Below, piece by piece: positions 1 to 8,104 of a DNA stretch of 64,000 nucleotides. Positions within the stretch are counted from its first letter, which is position 1; each line of letters starts with the position of its first letter. The stretch spans positions 40,534 to 104,533 of the forward strand of contig NZ_JAAKZX010000009.1 in the NCBI RefSeq assembly GCF_011045025.1, written 5' to 3'. The stretch comes from Streptomyces ureilyticus. GTDB lineage: Bacteria; Actinomycetota; Actinomycetes; Streptomycetales; Streptomycetaceae. The notes below the pieces were generated by a model. It did no database searches. It was not told the DNA's origin and saw only the letters and a list, made by a program, of their open reading frames with translations. Position numbers and translations under genes: made by a program.

Positions 1-1121
1 ATCCCCGTGAACGCCTTCCAGGCGGGCCTGAAACCCGTGAGCGCCGCGTGGAACATGCCGGGACGGCGTGCGAAGACCATGAGCAGGCGCTTTCCCACGC
101 TCATCTCGACGCCCAGGCCCGCCTTGATGGCGAAGGCGTAGTTCAGGGCCTGGCGCCGGGTGTCCACGGCGTCGTTCGCCTCGGCGATCCGTACCGCCCA
201 CTCCCCCGCGAGCCGCCCCGACCGCAGCGCGAACGAGATTCCCTCGCGCGTCCACGGCTCGAGCAGCCCCGCCGCGTCCCCGCACACCAGCACCCGCCCG
301 CGGGAGAGCGGCGAGTCGTCGGCGCGGCAGCGCGTCAGATGCCCGGACGAGATGCTCGGTTCGAAGCCGGCGAGCCCGAGCCGGGCGATGAAGTCCTCCA
401 AGTACCGCTTGGTGGCGGCTCCTTCACCACGCGCCGAGATCACGCCGACGGTGAGGGTGTCGCCCTTGGGGAAGACCCATCCGTAACTGCCGGGCATGGG
501 CCCCCAGTCGATGAGGACGCGCCCCTTCCAGTCCTCGGCGACGGTCTCCGGGACGGGGATCTCCGCCTCCAGGCCGAGGTCGACCTGGTCGAGCTTCACC
601 CCGACGTGGGCTCCTATCCGGCTGGCGCTGCCGTCCGCGCCGACCACGGCGCGCGCCAACACGGTCTCGCCGTCCTGCAGTACGACGGCCACGGTGCGCC
701 GGTCCGGTACGGCGGAGCCGTGCTGTTCCACGCGCGCGACCGTGACGCCGGTGCGCAGTTCGGCGCCCGCCTTCTGGGCGTGCTCGACGAGCCGCTGGTC
801 GAACTCGGGCCGGTTGATGAGCCCGAAGAGCATCTGCTTGGAGCGGCGGGTGCGGGTGAACCTGCCGTCGAGCGAGAACGTGACCGCGTGCACCCGGTCC
901 CGCAGCGGCAGCTCGAAGCCGGGCGGCAGGGCGTCGCGCGAGGGGCCGATGATGCCGCCGCCGCACGTCTTGTAGCGGGGCAGCTCCGCCTTCTCCAGCA
1001 GGAGCACGCGGCGCCCCGCGACCGCTGCCGCATAGGCCGCCGAGGCGCCCGCGGGCCCCGCACCGACCACGACGACATCCCATACCCGCTGTGCGTCGCC
1101 CGAAGAGTTCTCGCTGCTCAC
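1..1121 (-). CDS. FAD-dependent oxidoreductase, geranylgeranyl reductase family (3' end missing)
   Basis: The gene runs off the left edge, so its C-terminus is missing; about 373 residues are visible. A dinucleotide-binding motif VVVGAGPAGASAA sits at residues 17-29. It is followed by RYKTCGGG, the cysteine-containing patch typical of geranylgeranyl-reductase-like flavoproteins, and by the second FAD motif VLVCGDAAGLLEPWTREG further on. The family reduces isoprenoid double bonds or acts as related FAD monooxygenase-like reductases; the substrate cannot be told here. The GTG start is chosen because CGGAG lies about 12 bases upstream and no earlier in-frame start is as well placed. It is transcribed divergently from the M20 dipeptidase gene. 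Confidence 0.85.
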   Translation of the reverse strand, partial: MSSENSSGDAQRVWDVVVVGAGPAGASAAYAAAVAGRRVLLLEKAELPRYKTCGGGIIGPSRDALPPGFELPLRDRVHAVTFSLDGRFTRTRRSKQMLFGLINRPEFDQRLVEHAQKAGAELRTGVTVARVEQHGSAVPDRRTVAVVLQDGETVLARAVVGADGSASRIGAHVGVKLDQVDLGLEAEIPVPETVAEDWKGRVLIDWGPMPGSYGWVFPKGDTLTVGVISARGEGAATKRYLEDFIARLGLAGFEPSISSGHLTRCRADDSPLSRGRVLVCGDAAGLLEPWTREGISFALRSGRLAGEWAVRIAEANDAVDTRRQALNYAFAIKAGLGVEMSVGKRLLMVFARRPGMFHAALTGFRPAWKAFTG

Positions 1122-1296
1122 GATGGTCTGCCGCTCCGATCCAGCCGCCTGCCGCTTCCGCCTCCCGCATCCTACGGCGGGCCTCGGCGAACACCGCTGT
1201 GGGAGTATCGGCAGCGAATGCACGACGCGCACCCGTACGCGCGTGCATCCCACACGTACCCATCCGTACAACGTCGCACCTACGAGGAGCGTGCCC

Positions 1297-2652
1297 ATGT
1301 CGTCGAACCCGGTCGCCGAGACCGTCGCCTCGCTGATGCCCAGGGCGAAGGCGGAGCTCACCGAGCTGGTGGCCTTCAAGTCGGTGGCGGACTTCGACCA
1401 GTTCCCCCGGAGCGAGAGCGAGGGCGCCGCGAACTGGGTGGCCCAGGCGCTGCGCACCGAGGGCTTCCAGGACGTGGCGCTGCTCGACACCCCGGACGGC
1501 ACACAGTCGGTGTACGGCTTCCTGCCCGGGCCCGAGGGCGCGAAGACCGTGCTGCTGTACGCGCACTACGACGTGCAGCCGCCGCTCGACGAAACGGCGT
1601 GGGTGACACCGCCGTTCGAGCTGACGGAGCGCGAGGGCCGCTGGTACGGGCGGGGCGCCGCCGACTGCAAGGGGGGCGTCATCATGCACCTCCTCGCGCT
1701 GCGCGCGCTGAAGGCGAACGGCGGCGTCCCGGTCAACGTCAAGGTGATCGCGGAGGGTTCGGAGGAGCAGGGCACGGGCGGCCTGGAGCGGTACGCCGAG
1801 GACCACCCGGATCTCCTCACCGCCGACACGATCGTCATCGGTGACGCCGGCAACTTCCGGGTCGGCGTGCCGACGGTCACCACGGCGCTGCGCGGCATGA
1901 CCCTCGTACGGGTCCGGATCGACACCCTGGGCGGCAACCTGCACTCGGGGCAGTTCGGCGGCGCGGCGCCCGACGCGCTGGCCGCGCTGATCCGGGTACT
2001 GGACTCGCTGCGCGCCGAGGACGGTTCGACGACGGTCGACGGGCTGACGGGCGAAGCACGCTGGGACGGCCTGCAGTACGAGGAAGGCCAGTTCCGCGAG
2101 GACGCCAAGGTGCTCGAGGGCGTCGAGCTGATCGGCTCCGGCACGGTGGCCGACCGTATCTGGGCGCGTCCGGCCGTGACCGTGCTCGGCATCGACTGCC
2201 CGCCGGTGGTCGGCGCCACCCCGTCCGTGCAGGCGGGCGCCCGCGCCCTGGTCAGCCTGCGAGTGCCGCCGGGCGTGGACGCGGCCGAGGCGACCAAGCT
2301 GCTCCAGGCCCACCTGGAGGCGCACACGCCGTGGGGCGCGCGGGTGAGCACCGAGCAGATCGGTCAGGGCCAGGCGTTCCGCGCCGACACCTCCAGCCCG
2401 GCGTACGCGGCGATGGCCGAGGCGATGCGCGTCGCGTACGACGGGGCGGACATGCAGTACGCCGGGCAGGGTGGCTCCATCCCGCTGTGCAACACCCTCG
2501 CGTCCCTCTACCCGAGCGCGGAGATCCTCCTGATCGGCCTGAGCGAGCCGGAGGCGCAGATCCACGCGGTGAACGAGAGCGTGTCTCCTGAGGAGTTGGA
2601 GCGCCTGTCGGTCGCCGAGGCGCTGTTCCTGCGCAACTACGCGGCGGGCTGA
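1297..2652 (+). CDS. M20 family dipeptidase
   Basis: A 451-residue zinc peptidase of the M20/ArgE-DapE-CPG2 group, expected to be cytoplasmic and to cleave dipeptides or N-acyl amino acids. Metal and catalytic residues are visible: H90 and D92 in LYAHYDVQPP, D123 in GRGAADCKGG, and E156-E157 in AEGSEEQGTGG. The dimerisation (lid) domain occupies the middle. The length fits the family. The ATG at 1297 is preferred over an upstream in-frame GTG because GAGGAG lies 7 bases before it and the residues upstream of it do not look like protein. It is divergent from the FAD reductase and convergent with the Nudix gene. Specific substrate unknown. Confidence 0.9.
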   Translation: MSSNPVAETVASLMPRAKAELTELVAFKSVADFDQFPRSESEGAANWVAQALRTEGFQDVALLDTPDGTQSVYGFLPGPEGAKTVLLYAHYDVQPPLDETAWVTPPFELTEREGRWYGRGAADCKGGVIMHLLALRALKANGGVPVNVKVIAEGSEEQGTGGLERYAEDHPDLLTADTIVIGDAGNFRVGVPTVTTALRGMTLVRVRIDTLGGNLHSGQFGGAAPDALAALIRVLDSLRAEDGSTTVDGLTGEARWDGLQYEEGQFREDAKVLEGVELIGSGTVADRIWARPAVTVLGIDCPPVVGATPSVQAGARALVSLRVPPGVDAAEATKLLQAHLEAHTPWGARVSTEQIGQGQAFRADTSSPAYAAMAEAMRVAYDGADMQYAGQGGSIPLCNTLASLYPSAEILLIGLSEPEAQIHAVNESVSPEELERLSVAEALFLRNYAAG

Positions 2653-2679
2653 GCCAGTTCGCGAGCGCTGGCCGAGGGC

Positions 2680-3723
2680 CTATCCCACGGGCACGCCGGC
2701 CTCCAGATAGAGCGCCGCTCCCCGTTCCCGCGCGCGCAGTGCCCAGCGCAGCCGCTCGTAGCGGACCGGTGGCAGCAGGGTGGCGGCCTCCTCCTCGCTG
2801 GCGAAGCGCCAGTCGCGCAGTTCGGGGCCCGGCAGCAGCATCCGCCGGGCCTCGGTGCTGTCGAGCCGTCCGCCGTCGAAGAGGAGGCGCAGTCCGCCGT
2901 AGCCGGGGGGTGCGGGCGGCTCCCAGTCGACGACCAACAGGCTTGGTACGTCGTCGAGTTGGATGCCGGTCTCCTCGGCGACCTCGCGAATGCCCGCGCG
3001 TGCGGGTGCCTCGCCGCGTTCGACGACACCGCCGGGGAACTCCCAGCCCGCCTTGTACGTGGGATCGACGAGGAGGACGCGGTTCTGCTCGTCGAAGAGG
3101 AGCACCCCGGCGGCGACGGTCTCCGCGGTGGGCTCCGGGGTCTGCACGATGTCGCAGACGGGGACGGCGCCGGTGCGCACGGCGTCGGCGATCCGTTCCG
3201 CGGACTCGCACGGGGTGAGCGTGCTGGTATCCACGAGGTGGGCGTCGGCGGTGAGCCAGCCGGCCAGGGCGGTGCGGTAAGGCTCGATGTGGTCGTACGA
3301 CCACTGGCGCACCCGTATCTCCCCGTCGGGCAAGTCGGGTGGCACCTCGCGGTCGGCTATTCGTTCCCGCAGGATCGTTTCCGCCGGGGCGAGGAGCACA
3401 TGCCGGACCGGAATCCTGCGGGAGGCGAGTCCGCCGAAGATCTCGTCGCGGTAGTCCTGGCGGAGCAGGGTCATGGGTACCACCAGGACGCCGCCGAGTT
3501 CGGCGAGCAGCGCGGCCGCGGTGTCGACCACGAGCCGGCGCCAGATGGGCAGGTCCTGGTAGTCACCGACCTCGGCCAGATGCTTGGGCGGCAGTAGCTG
3601 CGTCAGCCCGGCTCCGATGAGCTCGGGGTCGAACAGTGTGCTGTTCGGGATCAGGTCGATCAGTTCCCGTGCGGTGGTGGTCTTCCCCGCACCGAACGCG
3701 CCGTTGATCCAAACGACGGTCAC
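2680..3723 (-). CDS. P-loop NTPase / Nudix hydrolase fusion
   Basis: A 347-residue two-domain protein. The N-terminal half carries a Walker A motif GAFGAGKT (residues 8-15) and resembles small AAA/shikimate-kinase-like P-loop kinases. The C-terminal half has a complete Nudix box (about residues 231-254, pattern G-x5-E-x7-R-E-V-x-E-E-x-G-I), so it should hydrolyse a nucleoside diphosphate linked to another group. The start is GTG, selected by the AGAGGGGG ribosome-binding site just upstream; an upstream in-frame start would add about 46 residues without family character. It may phosphorylate and sanitise nucleotides or nucleotide-linked metabolites, but no substrate can be named from sequence. 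Confidence 0.8.
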   Translation of the reverse strand: MTVVWINGAFGAGKTTTARELIDLIPNSTLFDPELIGAGLTQLLPPKHLAEVGDYQDLPIWRRLVVDTAAALLAELGGVLVVPMTLLRQDYRDEIFGGLASRRIPVRHVLLAPAETILRERIADREVPPDLPDGEIRVRQWSYDHIEPYRTALAGWLTADAHLVDTSTLTPCESAERIADAVRTGAVPVCDIVQTPEPTAETVAAGVLLFDEQNRVLLVDPTYKAGWEFPGGVVERGEAPARAGIREVAEETGIQLDDVPSLLVVDWEPPAPPGYGGLRLLFDGGRLDSTEARRMLLPGPELRDWRFASEEEAATLLPPVRYERLRWALRARERGAALYLEAGVPVG

Positions 3724-3863
3724 GGTTCCCCCTCTTCTGTTGACCCCCTGAGGCTTGCCCTCCACCTTGCCACGGAAACCAGGTCCTGATGAGTGCGCCT
3801 CCCGCCGCCGCGGGGACAGGGGTCGGAGACAGGGCACGGGCGGACACAGGGTCGTATACATGC

Positions 3864-3894
3864 GGAAGCCCGGCCGTGGGCGGGCCGGGCTTCC
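3864..3894 (-). terminator. Strong GC-rich hairpin, probable terminator
   Basis: Perfect 12-bp inverted repeat GGAAGCCCGGCC / GGCCGGGCTTCC around a 7-base loop. It lies about 90 bases downstream of the small secreted-peptide gene on the minus strand and has no U-tract, as is usual for streptomycete terminators. No plus-strand gene ends here. Confidence 0.6.
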
Positions 3895-3985
3895 TGTCGG
3901 GACATCGCGATGTCGATATGTCGAGCTACAGGGACGGTCGGGCTGCTGGGCTGTCGAGATACGGCCCGGCGGAGCTGGAGTTCGC

Positions 3986-4189
3986 TCAGCCCATCTGCTG
4001 CTGGGTGTCCTCCACCACGGGGTTGACCGCCGCCTGGCCCTCGTCGGCCGTCTTGTCCAGCGTGCCGATCGTGTCCTGTACGTCGAGCTTGCCGAGGGCG
4101 TCGCCTTCGAGTGAGTGGGACGGGGTGACGGCCGCCACCACGAATCCGGCGGCGAGGGACGCGACGGCGAGCATGCTTCGCTTCTTCAT
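3986..4189 (-). CDS. Small secreted protein of unknown function
   Basis: A 67-residue product starting MKKRSMLAVASLAAGFVVAA, which reads as a classical Sec signal peptide with a basic start and a hydrophobic core. The remaining roughly 45 residues are acidic and hydrophilic (…LDVQDTIGTLDKTADEGQAAVNP…) with no cysteine. The start is taken at the ATG giving MKKR rather than nine codons upstream, because the signal peptide begins there. Small exported proteins of this form are common in Streptomyces; I cannot assign a role. It is divergent from the alpha-galactosidase gene, with 141 bases between the starts. Confidence 0.6.
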   Translation of the reverse strand: MKKRSMLAVASLAAGFVVAAVTPSHSLEGDALGKLDVQDTIGTLDKTADEGQAAVNPVVEDTQQQMG

Positions 4190-4330
4190 GCCCGGCTCAA
4201 CTGCGAAACGGGGCATGAGTAACGGTCAGCCGTTCTTCCAACATGGTGCGACGCGGCCTACCGTGAGCGCGGCCGACGACTTCCACCCCAGGAGTCACCT
4301 CATCTTTCGCGAGTACGGAGGAACGTAACG

Positions 4331-5635
4331 ATGCGTCATCTCCCAACCCGCACCACCCGAAGAAGAGTGATCGGAGCGCTCGCCACGGCCGTCCTGTGCA
4401 CGAGCGGGCTCACGGCCTCCGTCGCGGCACAGGTCCCGGGCGACCCGTCGGGCGGCACTGCCGGACCTCTCCTCGACGACGGGCAGGCCCGCACCCCGCC
4501 GATGGGCTTCAACAACTGGAACGCCACGCACTGCCGGGCCGAGTTCGACGAGTCGATGGTCAAGGGTGTCGCCGACATCTTCGTCGAGAAGGGACTCAAG
4601 GACGCCGGCTATCAGTACGTCAACCTGGACGACTGCTGGGCGCTGCCGGAGCGCGACACGAACGGGAAGTTGGTGCCGGATCCGGTCCGTTTCCCCAACG
4701 GAATCAAGGCAGTTGCGGACTACGTCCACTCCAAGGGACTCAAGCTCGGCATCTACACCAGCGCCGGTACCAAGACGTGCAACACGGCCGGCTTCCCCGG
4801 CGCGCTGGGCCATGAGTACAGCGACGCCCAGCAGTTCGCCGACTGGGGCGTCGACTACCTCAAGTACGACAACTGCAACAACCAAGGCGTGGACGCCAAG
4901 CAGCGTTACACGACCATGCGTGACGCACTCAAGGCCGCCTCCGAGAAGACGGGGCGCCCCATCGTCTACAGCATCTGCGAGTGGGGCGAGAACAAGCCCT
5001 GGGAGTGGGCGGCGGACGTCGGGCATCTGTGGCGTACGACCGGTGACATCAGCGACAACTGGGGCTCGATGCTGTCGATCATGAAGAAGAACCTGCCGCT
5101 CGCCGAGTACGCCGGTCCCGGGCACTGGAACGACCCCGACATGCTGGAGGTCGGCAACGGCGGGATGACGGACACGGAGTACCGCACGCACTTCTCGATG
5201 TGGTCGATCATGGCCGCGCCGCTGCTCATCGGCTCCGATCTGCGGTCGGTGTCCGAGGAGACCTTCGACATCCTCGGCAACGAAGAGGTCATCGCGGTCG
5301 ATCAGGACCCGCTGGGCAAGCAGGGCGCGGTCGTGTTCTCCGAGGGCGGGCGCTGGGTCGTCGCCAAGGAGATGAAGGACGGCAGCCGCGCGGTGGCCCT
5401 GTTCAACGAGACCGGCAGCGCACAGCGGATCGCCACGACCGCGCGGGCCGTCGGGCTGCCCGAGGCCGCCGCGTACACGGTGCGCGACCTGTGGCAGCAC
5501 AAGAGCCACACCACGACTGGAGCGATCACGGCGACCGTCCCGGCGCACGGCACGGTTCTCGTCCGCGTCTCGGCCGACACGAAGGGGGCCGGGCATCCGG
5601 TCGCCACCGAACTCGCCCTGGAGGCAGCCGGTTAG
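4331..5635 (+). CDS. Secreted alpha-galactosidase, glycoside hydrolase family 27
   Basis: A 434-residue retaining glycosidase that should remove terminal alpha-galactose (galactomannan, raffinose-type oligosaccharides) outside the cell. An N-terminal RTTRRRV followed by a hydrophobic stretch to about residue 33 looks like a Tat signal. The catalytic domain starts at RTPPMGFNNWN. The nucleophile Asp lies in YLKYDNCNN (D180) and the acid/base Asp in GHWNDPDML (residues 265-272). A C-terminal beta-sandwich follows, with no carbohydrate-binding module. The ribosome-binding site GGAGG lies upstream of the ATG. It stands alone, convergent with the ROK gene. Confidence 0.92.
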   Translation: MRHLPTRTTRRRVIGALATAVLCTSGLTASVAAQVPGDPSGGTAGPLLDDGQARTPPMGFNNWNATHCRAEFDESMVKGVADIFVEKGLKDAGYQYVNLDDCWALPERDTNGKLVPDPVRFPNGIKAVADYVHSKGLKLGIYTSAGTKTCNTAGFPGALGHEYSDAQQFADWGVDYLKYDNCNNQGVDAKQRYTTMRDALKAASEKTGRPIVYSICEWGENKPWEWAADVGHLWRTTGDISDNWGSMLSIMKKNLPLAEYAGPGHWNDPDMLEVGNGGMTDTEYRTHFSMWSIMAAPLLIGSDLRSVSEETFDILGNEEVIAVDQDPLGKQGAVVFSEGGRWVVAKEMKDGSRAVALFNETGSAQRIATTARAVGLPEAAAYTVRDLWQHKSHTTTGAITATVPAHGTVLVRVSADTKGAGHPVATELALEAAG

Positions 5636-5649
5636 GCCGATGCGGACAG

Positions 5650-5740
5650 GCTGACCGCCGCGCTCCGTTCGGCCGAGCCGGGCCCGGTCGACGCGGCAAG
5701 TGCCGCCTTGCGCTGACCGCCGCGCGGTTCGGCCAAGCCG
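5650..5740. repeat. Imperfect direct repeat, two copies
   Basis: Between the alpha-galactosidase and ROK gene ends, GCTGACCGCCGCGC occurs at 5650-5663 and again at 5712-5725. Each copy is followed by GTTCGGCC and AGCCG (copies extend to 5680 and 5740). Function unknown. Confidence 0.5.
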
Positions 5741-5768
5741 CTCGTACGAGATCCCGCGCGGCGTGGCG

Positions 5769-6728
5769 TCAGCCTCCCACCCCCGCCGCTGTCGCGCTCG
5801 GCCTCCGGCTGAGCGCGGCCGCCGCGGCGCCGACCAGGCCCGCGTCCGTGCCCATCTGGGCGGGCGCCACGGTGAGGCGCTGGGCGAACGACAGCGTCGC
5901 GTAGTCGCGCAGGGCGGCACGCAGGGGCGTGAACAGGAGGTCACCCGCCTTGCCCACTCCCCCGCCTATCACCGCGATGTCGATCTCCACCAGGTTCGCC
6001 GTCGCGGCGATGCCCGCGGCCAGGGCGTGGGCGGCGCGCTCGAAGGAGGCCAGAGCGACCGGGTCGCCCGCGCGGGCTGCGGCGGCCACCGCGGCGGCCG
6101 AGGTGTCGCCGTCGGGGCCGGGCTGCCAGCCGCCCTCGATGGCGCGGCGCGCGATGTTCGGCCCGCTCGCGATGCGCTCGACACAACCGCGGGACCCGCA
6201 CGGGCAGAGGTCGCCGTCGAGGTCCACACTGATGTGCCCGATGTGGCCGGCGTTGCCCGTGGGCCCCGGATGCAGTCGGCCGCCCAGGACCAGGCCGCCG
6301 CCGACGCCCGTGGAGACGACCATGCACAGCGCGTTGTCGTGCCCGCGGGCCGCGCCCTGCCAGTGTTCGGCGGCCGTGATCGCCACGCCGTCGCCGATCA
6401 GCTCCACGGGCAGTCCGTCGGTGGCGGCGCGGACCCGCTCGACCAGCGGATAGTCGCGCCAGCCCGGGATGTTCACAGGGCTCACCGTGCCCTTCGAGGC
6501 GTCCACCGGGCCCGCGCTGCCTATGCCGAGGGCGCTGGCGCGGCTCCACAGCGGCGAGCCGGTCAGCTCGCCGAGCACGGCCTCGACGGCCCCCATGATC
6601 GTGTCGCCGTCCTCCTGCGCGGGCGTCGCGCGCTGCGCGCGCAGGAGGATCCGGCCCTGGCCGTCCACCAGCGCTCCGGCGATCTTGGTGCCGCCGATGT
6701 CGAGCGCGGCCACGAGGTCGGTGTGCAT
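5769..6728 (-). CDS. ROK family sugar kinase (glucokinase-like)
   Basis: A 319-residue ROK protein with no N-terminal helix-turn-helix, so more likely a sugar kinase than a repressor. The ATP-binding motif ALDIGGTKIAGALVDGQG is at residues 9-26. The ROK zinc signature CPCGSRGCVERIASG is present in mid-protein, with the nearby sugar-binding GHIGHISVD and catalytic region VELIGDG. It would phosphorylate glucose, mannose or N-acetylhexosamines in the cytoplasm. It is divergent from the LacI gene, and the shared 308-base region carries a LacI-type palindrome, so joint control is likely. Confidence 0.85.
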   Translation of the reverse strand: MHTDLVAALDIGGTKIAGALVDGQGRILLRAQRATPAQEDGDTIMGAVEAVLGELTGSPLWSRASALGIGSAGPVDASKGTVSPVNIPGWRDYPLVERVRAATDGLPVELIGDGVAITAAEHWQGAARGHDNALCMVVSTGVGGGLVLGGRLHPGPTGNAGHIGHISVDLDGDLCPCGSRGCVERIASGPNIARRAIEGGWQPGPDGDTSAAAVAAAARAGDPVALASFERAAHALAAGIAATANLVEIDIAVIGGGVGKAGDLLFTPLRAALRDYATLSFAQRLTVAPAQMGTDAGLVGAAAAALSRRPSATAAGVGG

Positions 6729-7036
6729 CTGTGTCTGCTTCTCCCGGTGCGGTGTCGTTCCTGCGGCGGCCGCGGCGGCGGCGCCCCCGAAGTCTTACCA
6801 GGGATGTCCCCCCTTGACCCCGGCCGTTGGAACAGGCAGCACGACTGGCCTCGACGTCAGGCAGCACGACTGGTCCCGTAGCAGGGCGGGCCGGAGAATG
6901 CGGGGGATAGTGTCTCCCGCATCTGACAACGTTGTCCAGGCCCTATGCTCGACGCCACATCCGTATGAGCACGGAACAACCACGCATTGACCACGCACTG
7001 AGTACGCAGTAGAGCACGTCAGGACCAACGCACCCC
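6729..7036. promoter_or_regulatory. Divergent ROK/LacI intergenic region
   Basis: 308 bases between divergent genes. It contains a 16-base direct repeat CAGGCAGCACGACTGG at 6833-6848 and 6858-6873 (25-base period) and the 12-bp perfect palindrome at 6925-6936. No convincing pair of -35/-10 boxes stands out, and no further gene is seen. Confidence 0.55.
6925..6936. promoter_or_regulatory. Putative LacI-family operator
   Basis: GACAACGTTGTC is a perfect 12-bp palindrome with a central CG, the usual form of LacI-family operators. It lies 101 bases upstream of the LacI start and about 200 bases upstream of the ROK start. Confidence 0.6.
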
Positions 7037-8101
7037 GTGGACAACAGGACAGGACAGCGCATCGTGGCCGAGACCGCCCGCCGAACCGACAACCGCTACG
7101 GCAACCGTCCGACCATGAAAGACGTCGCGGCGCGTGCCGGAGTCGGCCTCAAGACGGTGTCGCGCGTAGTCAACGGTGAGCCGGGGGTCACCCCGGACAC
7201 CGAGCGCCGGGTGCAGGAGGCGATCGACGCGCTGGGCTTTCGCCGCAACGACAGCGCGCGGGTGCTGCGCAAGGGACGCACCGCGAGCATCGGCCTGGTC
7301 CTGGAGGATCTCTCCGACCCCTTCTACGGCCCGCTCAGCCGCGCGGTCGAGGAGGTGGCACGCGCCCACGGCGCCCTGCTGATCAACGGTTCCAGCGCCG
7401 AAGACCCGGACCGCGAGCAGGAGTTGGTGCTTGCGCTGTGCGCACGCCGCGTCGACGGGCTCGTCGTCATCCCGGCCGGTGACGACCACCGCTATCTGGA
7501 ACCGGAGATAAAAGCGGGCGTCGCCACGGTCTTCGTGGACCGCCCCGCCGGCCAGATCGACGCGGACGTCGTCCTGTCCGACAACTTCGGCGGTGCGCGC
7601 GACGGCGTCGCCCATCTCATCGCCCACGGGCATCGCCGGATCGGCTTCATCGGCGACATGCCCCGCATCCACACCGCCGCCGAGCGGCTGCGCGGCTATC
7701 GCACCGCCATGGAGGCCGCGGGCATCCCGGTCGAGGAAGCCTGGACGTCGCTGGGCGTCACCGATCCGCAGCGGGTCCGCCGGGCCGCCGAGGCCATGCT
7801 GTCGGGGCCCTCTCCCGTCACCGCGATCTTCACGGGCAACAACCGCGTGACGGTCACCGTCGTCCGCGTCCTCGCCGAACACTCCCGGCCCGTCGCCCTC
7901 GTCGGTTTCGACGACATCGAACTCGCCGATCTCCTCCAGCCCGGCGTCACCGTCGTCGCCCAGGACTCCGCCCAGCTCGGCCGCACCGCCGCCGACCGCC
8001 TCTTCCACCGCCTCGACGGCACGCTCGCCCTCCCCGAGCGCGTCGAACTCCCGACCAGGCTGATCACCCGAGGCTCGGGCGAACTGCCGCCGGCGAGCTG
8101 A
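7037..8101 (+). CDS. LacI family transcriptional regulator
   Basis: A 354-residue regulator. The N-terminal helix-turn-helix TMKDVAARAGVGLKTVSRVVNG (residues 26-47) and hinge helix are typical, and the periplasmic-binding-protein-like effector domain follows (SIGLVLEDLSDPFYGPLSRAVEE onward). It probably binds the GACAACGTTGTC palindrome in its own upstream region and senses a sugar or sugar phosphate. The GTG at 7037 is taken with AGGA upstream; another in-frame GTG lies about nine codons in. The next gene starts three bases after its stop, so the two are co-transcribed. Its target set beyond the divergent ROK gene is not known. Confidence 0.88.
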   Translation: MDNRTGQRIVAETARRTDNRYGNRPTMKDVAARAGVGLKTVSRVVNGEPGVTPDTERRVQEAIDALGFRRNDSARVLRKGRTASIGLVLEDLSDPFYGPLSRAVEEVARAHGALLINGSSAEDPDREQELVLALCARRVDGLVVIPAGDDHRYLEPEIKAGVATVFVDRPAGQIDADVVLSDNFGGARDGVAHLIAHGHRRIGFIGDMPRIHTAAERLRGYRTAMEAAGIPVEEAWTSLGVTDPQRVRRAAEAMLSGPSPVTAIFTGNNRVTVTVVRVLAEHSRPVALVGFDDIELADLLQPGVTVVAQDSAQLGRTAADRLFHRLDGTLALPERVELPTRLITRGSGELPPAS

Positions 8102-8104
8102 CCG

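Noticed and set aside
48..1844. Long open frame over the left end on the plus strand
   Set aside because: It is the image of the minus-strand FAD reductase and of the M20 gene in another frame; the residues are Arg/Gly/Pro-rich with no domain.
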